64,000 nt of DNA from Erythrobacter sp. (GCA_027311945.1 DAICXZ010000006.1:62001-126000); one strand, 5' to 3'. Numbered from the stretch's first letter, positions 16,620-27,750 are shown. Made by a program: numbers and translations. The notes: generated by a model not told the origin, from the letters alone.

Positions 16620-17842
16620 ATGCGCTTGCCGCAATCCCCGCCCGCCAGCTCCTGGCGGAACCTGCGGGTGAGGGCAAAGGCGCTGGGCTGGGCCGGGCTG
16701 GCGGGGCCGCCGTTGAACAGGAAGCTCAGCCATGTGGAGCGCCGGATCGCTTCGAACACCAGCAACGTTCCTGCCAGCGTCGCCATGGCAATAGCGAGCA
16801 TTTCGATCCCGGCGGGCCAATCAACGAGGCGGAACGCGACGCCGAGCGGCAACAGGAAGACCTCGTGAAAAAGGTAAATCACCAGCGAGGCGGCCACGAA
16901 ATAGCGCACCGTTGCGCGGCCGGTCGCGAAGGCCTTGCCGACATAATAGTAAAACAGTGCAGCGACAAACACGCCTGAAAGCGCGGTGACCGAGAAAGCA
17001 AGCGGCCTGGTTAACGCCCGTGGAAACCCGGTGAGGGCGAGAAAGTCGCCGAAAGCCAGCGTGAGAACGCAATAGGCCAGCAGCAGCACGACGCCCAAGA
17101 TCCTGAAGGCGAGCTTGGGGCGAAACACCAGGCGCGACAGTTGATTGTCGGCGAAGGCGAGCGCACCGATAAGGAAATAGGGTGCAAACATCACGGTCCG
17201 CTGCAGGTTCACCCGGGTTTCTCCGCGCGGCAGCAGTGTGCCCAGTTCGGCGGTGAGGTATTGGGCCGCGATCGGCAGCACCACCAGCAGCACCGGCAGC
17301 CGGAAGGGGCCAAGCCAGCGCCATGCCGCCTGCAATCGCGCGCCAAGGGCGGGCGCGGCGTGAACTGCGGCGATGATTGTGCAGTAGGCAAACAGCACGA
17401 TCAGGAACCAGCGATGGTTGACCCAGCGGCCCGGAAACTGCTCCAGCGTCCATGCGAAAGCCGCGGCCGGTTCGAGGCCCGCGCCTACCCCCATCCAGTA
17501 GACCTCCCAGCCGCCGAGCAGCAGCAGCGAGCTGGCGAAGGGCAGCAGCAGGCGCTTGACCCGGCTTGAGAGCCATTGCCCGGCGGGGCGCCGCGCCAGC
17601 AGCATGGCGGCAAAGAACCCGGCCAGAATGAAAAAGCCCGGCATCCGAAATGAGTGCACCAGCGCAGAGATCAGGCTGGCAAGGAACGATCGTTCATGGG
17701 CATCGACGAGCCAGCCGCCGCTGAGGGTATACATCGCGGCTGTGTGGAAAGGGATGCCGAGCAACAGCATGATCGCGCGTGCGCCATCCAGCGCATGGAA
17801 ACGTTCGCGGGGCGAGGCAGGCGCGGCGACTTGCACTGACAT
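16616..17842 (-). CDS. Acyltransferase-3/OpgC-like integral membrane protein
   Basis: 408 aa from the ATG at 17842 (AGGA 7 nt upstream). The N-terminus has ERFHALDGARAIMLLLGIPFH, matching the acyltransferase-3 family signature with its His, and about ten hydrophobic helices follow. HSFRMPGFFILAGFFAA (about 65-81) is typical of the OpgC/MdoC branch, which transfers succinyl or similar groups to exported glucans. The gene lies 35 nt after manA on the same strand, so a role in surface-sugar modification is reasonable. The exact acyl donor and acceptor are unknown. Confidence 0.82.
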   Translation of the reverse strand: MSVQVAAPASPRERFHALDGARAIMLLLGIPFHTAAMYTLSGGWLVDAHERSFLASLISALVHSFRMPGFFILAGFFAAMLLARRPAGQWLSSRVKRLLLPFASSLLLLGGWEVYWMGVGAGLEPAAAFAWTLEQFPGRWVNHRWFLIVLFAYCTIIAAVHAAPALGARLQAAWRWLGPFRLPVLLVVLPIAAQYLTAELGTLLPRGETRVNLQRTVMFAPYFLIGALAFADNQLSRLVFRPKLAFRILGVVLLLAYCVLTLAFGDFLALTGFPRALTRPLAFSVTALSGVFVAALFYYYVGKAFATGRATVRYFVAASLVIYLFHEVFLLPLGVAFRLVDWPAGIEMLAIAMATLAGTLLVFEAIRRSTWLSFLFNGGPASPAQPSAFALTRRFRQELAGGDCGKRI

Positions 17843-17877
17843 TTGCTGATCCTGGTGGCTTCGCTTGCCCTGGGCCT

Positions 17878-18687
17878 TCAGCCGGGTATCGGCTGGGCGA
17901 TCAGGCAGGTGCCGGTTTCGGAGAACTGCACCGCGTCGATTTCTTCCGCCAGCGCGCATTGGCCGGGGCTGACCGTCTCGCCGTCGACCACCACCGGGCC
18001 TTCGCGCGGGATCACCAGCAGCGGCCCACGATAGCGTGCCGAAATCGCCGCATCGGGCCCACCGGCCAACTGGTCGAGCCGGAAGAACGGGCCGTCGACC
18101 AGGTTTACATCCGATTCGTGCCCGGCGTAGCTGCTGTTGGCGGCCAGATCGTAAGGCTCGCCGAGCGCGACCTGTGCGGCGTCATCAACGTGGAGGTCGC
18201 GCGGGCGGCCATAGTCGTAGAGGCGGTAGGTCAGGTTTGAATTCTGTTGGATCTCGATGATCGTGCAGCCCGGCCCGATCGAATGGACGGTCTTGGCGGG
18301 AATGTAGAAGAAGTCGCCCGCCTTCACCTGGTGCCAGGTCAGCAGGCCCTCGATGCTCCCATCCTCGGCTGCGGCGCGCAGCGCATCCCGGTCGATCGGC
18401 GCGTCGAACCCGATGCCGAGCGTGGCCCCCGGCTCGGCATCAACCACCAGCCAGCATTCTTCCTTGCCCTGCCGCCCAAGCCCCATCGCCAACGTTTGCT
18501 CGTCGGACGGATGGCACTGCACCGAGAGTTTTTCCGAGGTGAAGATATATTTGACCAGCAACCCGTCGAGCGGGGCGGGCGGTTCGAACCAGACCTCGCC
18601 GATCGGCCGTTCGCTCGATGTGGAGAACGGCGCGGGCAGGCGATCGAGGCCCCAGACCTTTTGGACCATGCGGGGTGGGAGGATCAT
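17878..18687 (-). CDS. Class I mannose-6-phosphate isomerase-type cupin enzyme
   Basis: 269 aa from the ATG at 18687 (AAGGAG upstream); the longer frame to 18888 is AT-rich and unlike coding. Zinc-site motifs of the type I isomerase are present: SVQCHPSDEQTLAMG with KEECWLVVDAEPGA, and FFYIPAKTVHSIGPGCTIIEIQQNSN. It would interconvert fructose-6-phosphate and mannose-6-phosphate for GDP-mannose and surface polysaccharide. It is shorter than E. coli ManA (about 390 aa) but normal for the compact alphaproteobacterial form. It leads the possible operon with the OpgC-like acyltransferase. Confidence 0.85.
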   Translation of the reverse strand: MILPPRMVQKVWGLDRLPAPFSTSSERPIGEVWFEPPAPLDGLLVKYIFTSEKLSVQCHPSDEQTLAMGLGRQGKEECWLVVDAEPGATLGIGFDAPIDRDALRAAAEDGSIEGLLTWHQVKAGDFFYIPAKTVHSIGPGCTIIEIQQNSNLTYRLYDYGRPRDLHVDDAAQVALGEPYDLAANSSYAGHESDVNLVDGPFFRLDQLAGGPDAAISARYRGPLLVIPREGPVVVDGETVSPGQCALAEEIDAVQFSETGTCLIAQPIPG

Positions 18688-18950
18688 CTGCACCTTGCTC
18701 CTTCGATTGTCCTTGGGCGCGCGTATTGATGACTGGCCCATAAGGGTCGCGCTATGCGCGAGAAACCGCAAGCGATGCAATGGTTGGGTCACAAGCGAGG
18801 TTTGAAATCGCAAGTCCACCGACAGCTTTAACCACCGGAACAGAGGGTATGCCCTGACTGAGGCAAAATTTGATATGAAATACGGCAAATCAACCCAATT
18901 TCGTTTGAATAATTCACTTTTCTCTCTGCATTGGTGACGAGATTGCTATA

Positions 18951-19778
18951 GTGGCGATCATGACCTTCTCAGCCGACCTTCTCCTCCCGCTTCTCGCCCT
19001 GCTCGGGGCCGGCGCCGGGGCGGGCTTTGCCGGAGGGCTGTTCGGGATCGGCGGCGGCTTCGTGGTAGTTCCGGCGCTGGTGCTGATTCTGCCGTTGCTC
19101 GGCGCCCGGCCTGACCAGCTCACCCATGTCGCCGTGGGTACCTCGCTGGCGACCATCATCTTCACCTCGCTGCGCGCCGTGAAAAGCCATGGCGCACGCG
19201 GGGCAGTGGATGTCGATGTGTTGAAGACCTGGGCGCCGTGGGTGGTTGGCGGCACAGCTATGGGCGCGCTGATCGCAGGGCGCGTGACGTCCGAGACGCT
19301 CGCGTTGATCTTCGCCATCGGGGTGTTCGCCTTCGCAATCTATTTCCTCGCGCCGAAGATCCGCGCCAGCACGATGGTTCTCGCCATGCCGCAGGGCGCG
19401 GCGCGGGCGGGTCTGGCCGGGTCGCTGGGGCTGGTCTCGGCGCTGCTTGGCATTGGTGGCGGCACGATCACCACCGTGGTGATGAGCGTCTGCGGCAACG
19501 GCATTCATCGGGCCATCGGCACGGCCTCGGGAATGGGCGCGATCATCGCCATCCCCGGCACGATCGGCTTCATGATCATCGGCTGGGGTGAGCCGGGGCT
19601 GCCCTGGGGCTCGATCGGCTATGTCAACTGGGCGGCGGCCGGGGTGGTAATCCTCACCTCGGTGCTGTGCGCGCCGCTGGGCGTCGCCATGGCCCACAAA
19701 TTGAGCGAGGGGCTGCTGCGGCGGGTCTTCGGCATCTACCTGATTTTCGTAGGCGTAACGATGATAACACACGCCTGA
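18951..19778 (+). CDS. TSUP (TauE/SafE) family membrane permease
   Basis: A 275-aa inner-membrane protein with about eight helices in two repeats. It has the family GIGGGFVVVPAL near residue 30 and a second SALLGIGGGTITTVVMSVCGN near 160-180. The family moves sulfite, sulfonates, sulfoacetate or related organic anions. The start may be GTG 18951 or ATG 18960; neither has a good Shine-Dalgarno. The gene is followed after 46 nt by the exported aminotransferase, so the two could share a transcript. The substrate is unknown. Confidence 0.87.
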   Translation: MAIMTFSADLLLPLLALLGAGAGAGFAGGLFGIGGGFVVVPALVLILPLLGARPDQLTHVAVGTSLATIIFTSLRAVKSHGARGAVDVDVLKTWAPWVVGGTAMGALIAGRVTSETLALIFAIGVFAFAIYFLAPKIRASTMVLAMPQGAARAGLAGSLGLVSALLGIGGGTITTVVMSVCGNGIHRAIGTASGMGAIIAIPGTIGFMIIGWGEPGLPWGSIGYVNWAAAGVVILTSVLCAPLGVAMAHKLSEGLLRRVFGIYLIFVGVTMITHA

Positions 19779-19824
19779 ATGTCCGCAGGAGGCGAGGAGT
19801 AAACGCGCTAACAGGAGACAGACC

Positions 19825-20952
19825 ATGCACGCATCACGCCGAGGATTTCTGGCCGGATCGGCCGCGCTGACGGGCCTCGCCGGGGCAACGTCGGCCCAAG
19901 CCGTTCTGCCGATGAGCGCAAGCGGGGTGGTCAGCCACTTCGGACCCAAGCCCGAGATCGCGCTGCTCGCGCGCAACGAAAACCCCTATGGACCGGCGCC
20001 GAGCGCCCTGGCTGCCATCACCGACACTGCGGTGAAGGGCTGTTACTACGCCGACGGGGGTGTCTCCTACCTCACTGACATGATCGCCGAACGCCACGGG
20101 GTGAGCCCGAAGCAGGTGGTGATGGGCAGCGGTTCGACCGAGCTGCTCTGCGCCATCGCGCTGGCCTGGGGCAGCACGGGCAAGATCGTCTGTCCCGGCC
20201 TGTTCTGGGATACGACGGTGAACTATGGCGAGAAGAAAGGCGCTACGGCCACCCGCATCGCGCTGACACCCGACATGCAGGTCGACGTGGCCGGGATCGG
20301 GGCAGCCTTTGGCGACGATGTGTCGCTGGTGCAAATCTGCAACCCCAACAACCCCACCGGCATGGTGGTGCCACAGCCCGAGCTGCGCGCCCTGGCGGCG
20401 CAGGTTACGCCGCACGCCACGCTGCTGATCGACGAGGCCTACAACGAGCTGACCGACGATCCCGAAGGCAACTCGGTGATCGACCTTGTGCGCGATGGGC
20501 ATGACGTGATCGTCTGCCGCACCTTCTCGAAGATCTATGGCATGGCCGGAATGCGCGTGGGCTATGCGATCACCAGCGAAGCCAATGCCGAACGCATCTC
20601 GGGTTACCTGATGAGCTTCGGCGGCAATGTCTCGGGCCTCGCCGCCGCCATCGCCAGCTATGATGACTGCGGCTTCCTCGAACGCAGCAAGGCGATGATC
20701 CTCGAAGGTCGCGAGATGATCCTCGATGCTGTAGCCAAGGCAGGGTTGACGGCCTTGCCAAGCCAGACCAACTTCGTCTTCGTCGAAGTGCCCGATGCAG
20801 AAAAGGTGCGTGCAGCCATGGCCGAACGCGGTATCCTCATTCGCGGTGCTTACGGGCAGTGGACGCAATATTCGCGCGTAAGCACAGGGCTGCTGCCCGA
20901 TGTGCAACGCTATGCCGCGGCATTGCCGGAGGTAATCGACAGCCTCGCCTGA
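19825..20952 (+). CDS. Tat-exported PLP-dependent class I/II aminotransferase (HisC-like)
   Basis: A 375-aa fold-type I aminotransferase with an N-terminal twin-arginine signal (ASRRGFLAGSAALTGLAG, then AQA cleavage site, about 27). The catalytic part has NENPYGPAPSAL, QICNPNNPTGMVV, IDEAYNEL and the PLP lysine Lys236 in TFSKIYGMAGMRVGY, all like histidinol-phosphate aminotransferases. A periplasmic location is unusual, because PLP is normally loaded in the cytosol; Tat export of a folded holoenzyme would allow it. The neighbours are an exported beta-propeller and a TSUP permease. It is unlikely to be the biosynthetic hisC. Confidence 0.88.
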   Translation: MHASRRGFLAGSAALTGLAGATSAQAVLPMSASGVVSHFGPKPEIALLARNENPYGPAPSALAAITDTAVKGCYYADGGVSYLTDMIAERHGVSPKQVVMGSGSTELLCAIALAWGSTGKIVCPGLFWDTTVNYGEKKGATATRIALTPDMQVDVAGIGAAFGDDVSLVQICNPNNPTGMVVPQPELRALAAQVTPHATLLIDEAYNELTDDPEGNSVIDLVRDGHDVIVCRTFSKIYGMAGMRVGYAITSEANAERISGYLMSFGGNVSGLAAAIASYDDCGFLERSKAMILEGREMILDAVAKAGLTALPSQTNFVFVEVPDAEKVRAAMAERGILIRGAYGQWTQYSRVSTGLLPDVQRYAAALPEVIDSLA

Positions 20953-20976
20953 GGCATGAGAAAACGGGAGAACATG

Positions 20977-22167
20977 ATGCGCCGATTGAAAATCCTGTTG
21001 TGCGCCGGGGCGATGGCCTCGCTGGCAACCCCGGCGGCAGCCGAAACGCTGGTCGATATCACCAGCACGCGGTTGAGCGAGGCGCATCCTGTCCCCGTGT
21101 TCAAGGCCGATGCCGCGTGGCCGCGCCTGCCCGAAGACCAGATGCTGGGGCAGGTCTCCGGCATCGCGGTCGGGCCGGATGATCACGTCTGGCTGACGCA
21201 GCGGCCCCATTCGTTGGGACCGACAGACCTCGGGCTCGACAGCGGGCAGGCGCTCGCCTGCTGCCGCACGCCTTCGCCTGTGCTGCGGCTCGATACCGAT
21301 GGGCGGATCGTGGCCGAATGGGGCGGGCCGGAGAGCGCGCCTACCATCGATGGCGTTAACCAGTGGCCTGCCAATACCCACGGTCTATTCGTCGACGACC
21401 AGAGCAACGTGTGGATCGGTGGCAACGGCGCGGGCGATCATGCCGCGCTCAAGTTCTCGCCCGAGGGGGAGTACCTCGGCCAGATCGGCCTGCGCGAACA
21501 GACCGACGGCAACTTCTCCGAAAGTCTGCTGGGCTTGCCCGCCGATATCAGCTCGGCGGAAGGTTCGGTGCTGCTTGCCGATGGCTATGCCAACAAGCGG
21601 GTGATCGGGTTCCTCGATAACGGCGAGGGGCAGTTCGCTTTCGAACGATTGTTCGGAGCCTGGGGCAAGCCGCCGATGGCCCCGGTGCGCGAGGGCGATT
21701 TCGACCAGAGCCAGGCCACCAGCACCGGCGACGGTGGCCCACAGCCGACAGGCGAGAACTTCGGCGATATCGTCCACTGCGTGGTGCGCGGGCCGGACGA
21801 GACGATTTACGTCTGCGACCGGCGCAACAACCGCGTGCAGATCTTCCGCGAGACGGCGGATGGCATCGACTTCGTGCAGAACCTCGTGATCGCAGGCGAA
21901 ACCGGCGGAACGCGCACGGCCACCGATGTCGGCTTCAGCCCCGATGGCAAATATGTCTACGTGGCCGACATGATGAACGGGCGAGTGTGGATACTGCTGC
22001 GCGAAACGCACGAGGTGCTCGGCAGCTTCGGCAAGAACGGGCGCTATCTCGGCGAGTTCATCTGGCTTCATTCGCTCGACGTGGATAGCGAAGGCAATAT
22101 CTACACCAGCGAGGTCAACACCGGGCGCCGGGTGCAGAAGTTCGTGATGACCGGCTACATGGATTAG
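20977..22167 (+). CDS. Exported NHL-repeat beta-propeller protein
   Basis: 396 aa from the ATG at 20977 (GGGAG 6 nt upstream; 20974 also possible). A signal peptide ends at PAAAET (about 20). The body contains NHL-type repeats: QVSGIAVGPDDHVWLTQRP, HGLFVDDQSNVWIGGNGAGD, VCDRRNNRVQIF, DVGFSPDGKYVYVADMMNGRVW and LHSLDVDSEGNIYTSE. The layout resembles the peptidyl-alpha-hydroxyglycine lyase propeller and related bacterial six-bladed propellers. Enzymatic activity is not proven. It follows the exported aminotransferase by 24 nt, suggesting the same periplasmic pathway. Confidence 0.82.
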   Translation: MRRLKILLCAGAMASLATPAAAETLVDITSTRLSEAHPVPVFKADAAWPRLPEDQMLGQVSGIAVGPDDHVWLTQRPHSLGPTDLGLDSGQALACCRTPSPVLRLDTDGRIVAEWGGPESAPTIDGVNQWPANTHGLFVDDQSNVWIGGNGAGDHAALKFSPEGEYLGQIGLREQTDGNFSESLLGLPADISSAEGSVLLADGYANKRVIGFLDNGEGQFAFERLFGAWGKPPMAPVREGDFDQSQATSTGDGGPQPTGENFGDIVHCVVRGPDETIYVCDRRNNRVQIFRETADGIDFVQNLVIAGETGGTRTATDVGFSPDGKYVYVADMMNGRVWILLRETHEVLGSFGKNGRYLGEFIWLHSLDVDSEGNIYTSEVNTGRRVQKFVMTGYMD

Positions 22168-22191
22168 TCACGCAGCGCCGCCCCTTTAAAA

Positions 22192-22232
22192 CCCGCCCGT
22201 CCTTTTTTGGGGGGGAGGGAAGGACGGGCGGG
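22192..22232. terminator. Hairpin after the NHL gene
   Basis: CCCGCCCGTCCTT (22192-22204) pairs perfectly with 22220-22232 around a TTTTGGGGGGGAGGG-type loop. It lies between the convergent NHL and TonB-dependent receptor genes. Confidence 0.65.
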
Positions 22233-22240
22233 CGTTGGGT

Positions 22241-22273
22241 GGCGAGGCTCCCACCGCAATCGGGAGCCTCGCC
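22241..22273. terminator. Hairpin after the TonB-dependent receptor gene
   Basis: GGCGAGGCTCCC (22241-22252) pairs perfectly with 22262-22273 around 9 nt. It sits 12 nt beyond the receptor stop on the minus strand, next to the preceding hairpin, making a double stop between convergent genes. Confidence 0.6.
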
Positions 22274-22285
22274 GCGGGGACTGGA

Positions 22286-24373
22286 TCAGAACCGCTTGGT
22301 AAAGCCGACGCGCAGCTGGCGCGGCTCCACGATGCGGCTGTTGCGGCCGAGCACACCCTCGGCCGGTTCGCCGGGGAAGCGTGTCTCGTAGTAGTAATCG
22401 ATGTCGTCATCCTCGGAATCGAGCGCGTTGAGCAATTCGGCATAGATCTCGAAGCCCGCCAGGTTCCGCGGTGTCCAGGCGGTGCGCAGGTTCAGCAGCA
22501 ACGTCGATTCGCCGCGCTGGCTGTTGTCCTCGATCAGAGCGTGCGGGCCGAGATAGCGCAACCGGGCGGCGGCGTTGAACTCGGGGAAGATCGCCGAGAT
22601 GCCCAGCTCGCCCGAGCTTTCGAGCGCGCCGGGCACGTAATTCTCGCCCTCCGGCAGGCCGACGATGCGCGCATGGCTGCCGGTCCACACTGCATCGAGC
22701 GCGAGCCAGTTGTTGGGCTTGTAAAAGGCGGTCAGTTCGTAGCCGCGCCGTTCGCTCGGGTCCGAGGGTTCGACCGCGCCCGCATCGCCGACGTAGATCA
22801 GCTCGCTCTCGATGCTCGACCACCAGTAGACGCCCGAGAAGATCAGGCCGCCGCGTTCGAAGCGCAGGCCCAGTTCCTCGAAATCGCCCTCGACAAGGCC
22901 GGGTGCCGGATCGTTCGGCGCGGTCACGCCGCGGGCGTCGTTCGAATGGAAACCTTCGCCGTAGTTGGCGAAGAAGGCGAGCCCGGGCACCACCTCGTAG
23001 TTCGCGCCAAACTTCACGCCGAATGCCTCGTCGGAAACGTCGCCGCTCCAGCTCGCCGCGCCTTCCAACGCGCGGGTGCGGAAGTTGTAGAAGTCCTGCC
23101 GCAGCCCGCCGATCACCATCAGGCCTTCGATCGGGCGGGCGATGGCTTCGGCGTAGAAACCGGCCGACTTCTCGTCGACCGCGAAGGCGCCGACGGTGAA
23201 TTCCTTCGCCCCGGCGATAGTCTCGTCGAGCCCGACGCGCGAAATGTCGTCATAGCGCCCCTCGCCGCCGACGCGGAGCGAGAACTTGTCGGACAGCTGC
23301 GCGGTGTGTTCGATCCGTCCGCCGTAGGTCCACAACGCATCGTATTGGCGCAGCTGGTCGCCGTTGACCGGGTCTTCGAGGAAATAGGTGAAGTTGGAGA
23401 GCAGGCTCCAGTCGTAGTGCTGGACATAGCCGGTGATTTTCCAGCTGTCGGACTGGTAGTTGGCGGTGAGGATCTGCCGTTCGGTGTAGCCGGTCAGGCT
23501 GTCTTCGAGGCTGCAGAACCGGTCTTCGCAAAGCGGTGTGCCGATGAGGCGCTCGGGCAGCTGCTCGGTGGGATTCCAGCTCGAATCGTAGAGGTTGAGC
23601 GAGATTTGGAAATCGCCATCGCCGAGCGGGCGCGAATACTTGATTAGGCCCGACACGCCCGTAAAGTCTTCTGGCAGCTCCCACGGGCCGTCGTTTAGCT
23701 TCACCTGGCCGACAGCCAGAAGATCGCCGCCCGCCAGCGGAACCGAGCCGCCAGCGACAAAGCGGCGATAGCCGAAAGAGCCCACCTCCACGGTGGCGAA
23801 GGGCTGCAGCCGATCATGGGTGGTGATCATTGTCGTGCCGACGAAGCTGAAATCGCCGGTGTCGGCGCGGTAGGGGCCCTTGCGGAAGTCGACCCGCTGG
23901 ACAGTCTCGGGGATCAGCCCGTTGACGTCGAGATAGCCCTGACCGTGACCGTGGGTGCGAAAGTTCATCGGCATATCGTCGATATAGAGCGACAGATCGG
24001 TGCCGTGATCGAGGTTGAACCCGCGCAGGAAGAACTGGTTGGCCTTGCCGCCGCCCGAGTGCTGCGTGGCGATCAGGCCGGGGGTCGCTTCCAGCAACTC
24101 GCCGGGACGCAGGAACGGCCGTACTTCGAGGTCGGCCCCGGAAACGCCGCCTTCGCTGGCGGCGCCTGCCGTGCCGATGCGACGCTCGCCGCGACCGTAA
24201 ACATAGATGATGTCGCCGGTGACCGTATCGCGCACCACGTTGCCATCGTCGGCCTCGACCTTCACCGCCGGGCCTTCGTCCTGCGCATGGGCTGCCAGCG
24301 GGACGGCCATGGCGATGGCGGCGACGCTTGCGGTAAGCGCCCGCGCTATATTTGGGTTATCCTCTCTTCTCAT
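22286..24373 (-). CDS. TonB-dependent outer-membrane receptor
   Basis: 695 aa from the ATG at 24373 (GTG 24397 is an alternative). A signal peptide ends at AHAQ (about 31). The plug domain has RPGELLEATPGLIATQHSGG, FFLRGFNLDHGTDLSLYID and VDFRKGPYRADTGDF (about 90-180). The beta-barrel ends in a final aromatic strand (LRVGFTKRF) ending in Phe, as required for outer-membrane assembly. The lack of a downstream sigma/anti-sigma pair and the divergent winged-helix membrane protein suggest regulation by that neighbour. The ligand is unknown; the HGHGQGY sequence near the plug loop could bind metal or a polar ligand. Confidence 0.92.
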   Translation of the reverse strand: MRREDNPNIARALTASVAAIAMAVPLAAHAQDEGPAVKVEADDGNVVRDTVTGDIIYVYGRGERRIGTAGAASEGGVSGADLEVRPFLRPGELLEATPGLIATQHSGGGKANQFFLRGFNLDHGTDLSLYIDDMPMNFRTHGHGQGYLDVNGLIPETVQRVDFRKGPYRADTGDFSFVGTTMITTHDRLQPFATVEVGSFGYRRFVAGGSVPLAGGDLLAVGQVKLNDGPWELPEDFTGVSGLIKYSRPLGDGDFQISLNLYDSSWNPTEQLPERLIGTPLCEDRFCSLEDSLTGYTERQILTANYQSDSWKITGYVQHYDWSLLSNFTYFLEDPVNGDQLRQYDALWTYGGRIEHTAQLSDKFSLRVGGEGRYDDISRVGLDETIAGAKEFTVGAFAVDEKSAGFYAEAIARPIEGLMVIGGLRQDFYNFRTRALEGAASWSGDVSDEAFGVKFGANYEVVPGLAFFANYGEGFHSNDARGVTAPNDPAPGLVEGDFEELGLRFERGGLIFSGVYWWSSIESELIYVGDAGAVEPSDPSERRGYELTAFYKPNNWLALDAVWTGSHARIVGLPEGENYVPGALESSGELGISAIFPEFNAAARLRYLGPHALIEDNSQRGESTLLLNLRTAWTPRNLAGFEIYAELLNALDSEDDDIDYYYETRFPGEPAEGVLGRNSRIVEPRQLRVGFTKRF

Positions 24374-24431
24374 GGCCACGGGCTTGCCGGGAGGCACTTG
24401 CTAGGGCCAGATGAATTACGGTAATCGGCTC

Positions 24432-24511
24432 GTAACAGGTGCGTTACAGCGCCTTTTTCTGGATGGGATTGGCAATGGCCGGCGATGGGGCGGACTGTAA
24501 CGTGGGTTACA
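24432..24511. promoter_or_regulatory. Two GTAAC/GTTAC inverted repeats near the regulator start
   Basis: GTAAC-N6-GTTAC at 24432-24447 and TGTAAC-GTGG-GTTACA at 24496-24511 lie 64 bp apart, at the 5' end of the winged-helix gene and facing the TonB receptor promoter. A further GTAAC half-site lies downstream near 24555. They look like repeated operators, possibly of the adjacent regulator itself; the second is inside its reading frame. Confidence 0.4.
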
Positions 24512-25683
24512 ACGAGGAGGTCGAGCGCCTGCGAGAAGCAGGTGTTGCGGGGCGTAACGGGCGCCTGCGTGACCTGTTCGATTACCTTGCCGCACGCGGT
24601 CCAGAAGCCGAATCGGCCAGTCAGGCGGACATCGCCGCCGCGGTGTTCGGAGAGGCGCAAAACGACGCCGACGACGCAACGGTGCGCGTCTATGTGCATC
24701 GTCTGCGCAAAAAAATTGACGATTTCTATTCCCGTCACCAGCCCGCACCCGATGGAATGAGGCTGGAGATTCCCTCGGGCATTTACGGGCTGCGTCCAAA
24801 TCGCCCGGCACGGAAGGCCGACACAGTTACGGCCACGGCCGCTCCGCATGTTCCCCGTCGCCTGACTGTGCTTGCGGCGCTGGTCCTGGTTGTGCTGTGC
24901 GCGGCGGCCTTTGGCCTCGGGCGCTCGTTTGAGCGGCCAGCTGCGGTCAGCACGGTCTGGAAACCCTTCATCGCGTCCGAACGCCCGGTGCTCTTCGTGC
25001 TTGGCGACTACTATCTGTTCGGCGAGATCGACCCGCTCAATCCCGAGGAAGGGCGACTGATCCGCGACTTCCGCGTCAACAGCCCGGAAGACTTGCTGCG
25101 CCTGCAGGAAGCGGAGCCCGAACGCTATGCTGTGGCAGAGGATTTCGGGCTCAACTATCTCCCGTTTTCCAGCTCCTATGCACTATCCGCGATTGCGCCT
25201 TTGCTCGAACGCAATGGCAAGTCCGCGGCCGTGATTGCTGCTTCCGCGCTCAGACCCGACATGCTGAACCGGTTCGACATCGTCTATGTGGGCCTCCTTA
25301 GTGGGCTGGGGCCGCTCGAACAGCAGGTCTTCGCGGGATCGGGCTTCCGGCTTGGCGAGACCTACGACGAGCTGATCGATCGCGAATCGCGGCAGATCTA
25401 TGCCACCGACGAGGCACGCCGCATCGCAGCGCCGGTGTTTTATCGCGACTATGCCTACCTCGCCCGCTTCACCGCGCCGGGCGGGGCGAAGGTGGTCGTC
25501 GTCGCCAGCGAACGCGAAACGGGCCTGCGGGCATTGGGGCCGATCGTCGCCAACGCGGAACTGCCCGAAAAGGTGGCTGACGTGGCCGAGGGTGACGCGC
25601 CATTCGAGGCCCTGTGGCAGGTGACCGGGCAGCAGGGGGCGGACCTGTCGGACCGCCTGATCCTCGCCCGCACGCGGCGATGA
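24475..25683 (+). CDS. Membrane-anchored winged-helix transcriptional regulator
   Basis: 402 aa from the ATG at 24475 (GTG 24439 is possible). A cytoplasmic winged helix of OmpR/ToxR type occupies about residues 26-108, with SQADIAAAVFGE and the recognition-helix segment VRVYVHRLRKKIDDF. A single transmembrane helix (about 129-148, TVLAALVLVVLCAAAF) follows, then a periplasmic domain of about 250 residues without a recognised fold. This plan matches one-component membrane regulators such as ToxR/CadC. Being divergent from the TonB receptor, it probably senses a periplasmic cue and controls that receptor. Confidence 0.8.
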   Translation: MAGDGADCNVGYNEEVERLREAGVAGRNGRLRDLFDYLAARGPEAESASQADIAAAVFGEAQNDADDATVRVYVHRLRKKIDDFYSRHQPAPDGMRLEIPSGIYGLRPNRPARKADTVTATAAPHVPRRLTVLAALVLVVLCAAAFGLGRSFERPAAVSTVWKPFIASERPVLFVLGDYYLFGEIDPLNPEEGRLIRDFRVNSPEDLLRLQEAEPERYAVAEDFGLNYLPFSSSYALSAIAPLLERNGKSAAVIAASALRPDMLNRFDIVYVGLLSGLGPLEQQVFAGSGFRLGETYDELIDRESRQIYATDEARRIAAPVFYRDYAYLARFTAPGGAKVVVVASERETGLRALGPIVANAELPEKVADVAEGDAPFEALWQVTGQQGADLSDRLILARTRR

Positions 25684-25767
25684 GGCGAACTGTCGCACCT
25701 CGGGCCGCGTTATCTTGCCATTCACCCGTCTGCACCTACATTGGCCTGCGAAAGGACTCCTAAGCAC

Positions 25768-27714
<1,947 letters not shown>

Positions 27715-27724
27715 GGTTTGCCTG

Positions 27725-27750
27725 CCCTTCGACAGGCTCAGGGCGAGCGG
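27725..27750. repeat. Dispersed REP-like repeat, copy 1
   Basis: A copy of the CTTCGACAGGCTCAGGGCGAG element, sitting between the convergent ftsH and parA genes. Similar sequences occur at 52436-52462, 59089-59115 and 59160-59185. A partial tail (AGGGCGAGCGG) recurs near 27804. Such short elements are common between genes in many sphingomonad-type genomes. Confidence 0.7.

Noticed and set aside
16500-16820. 106-codon minus-strand frame including the 39-codon frame
   Set aside because: The first two thirds overlap the acyltransferase in another frame; only the last 39 codons have protein-like composition.
22235-23647. 470-codon plus-strand frame across the TonB receptor
   Set aside because: Antisense shadow; the minus-strand receptor has signal, plug and C-terminal Phe.
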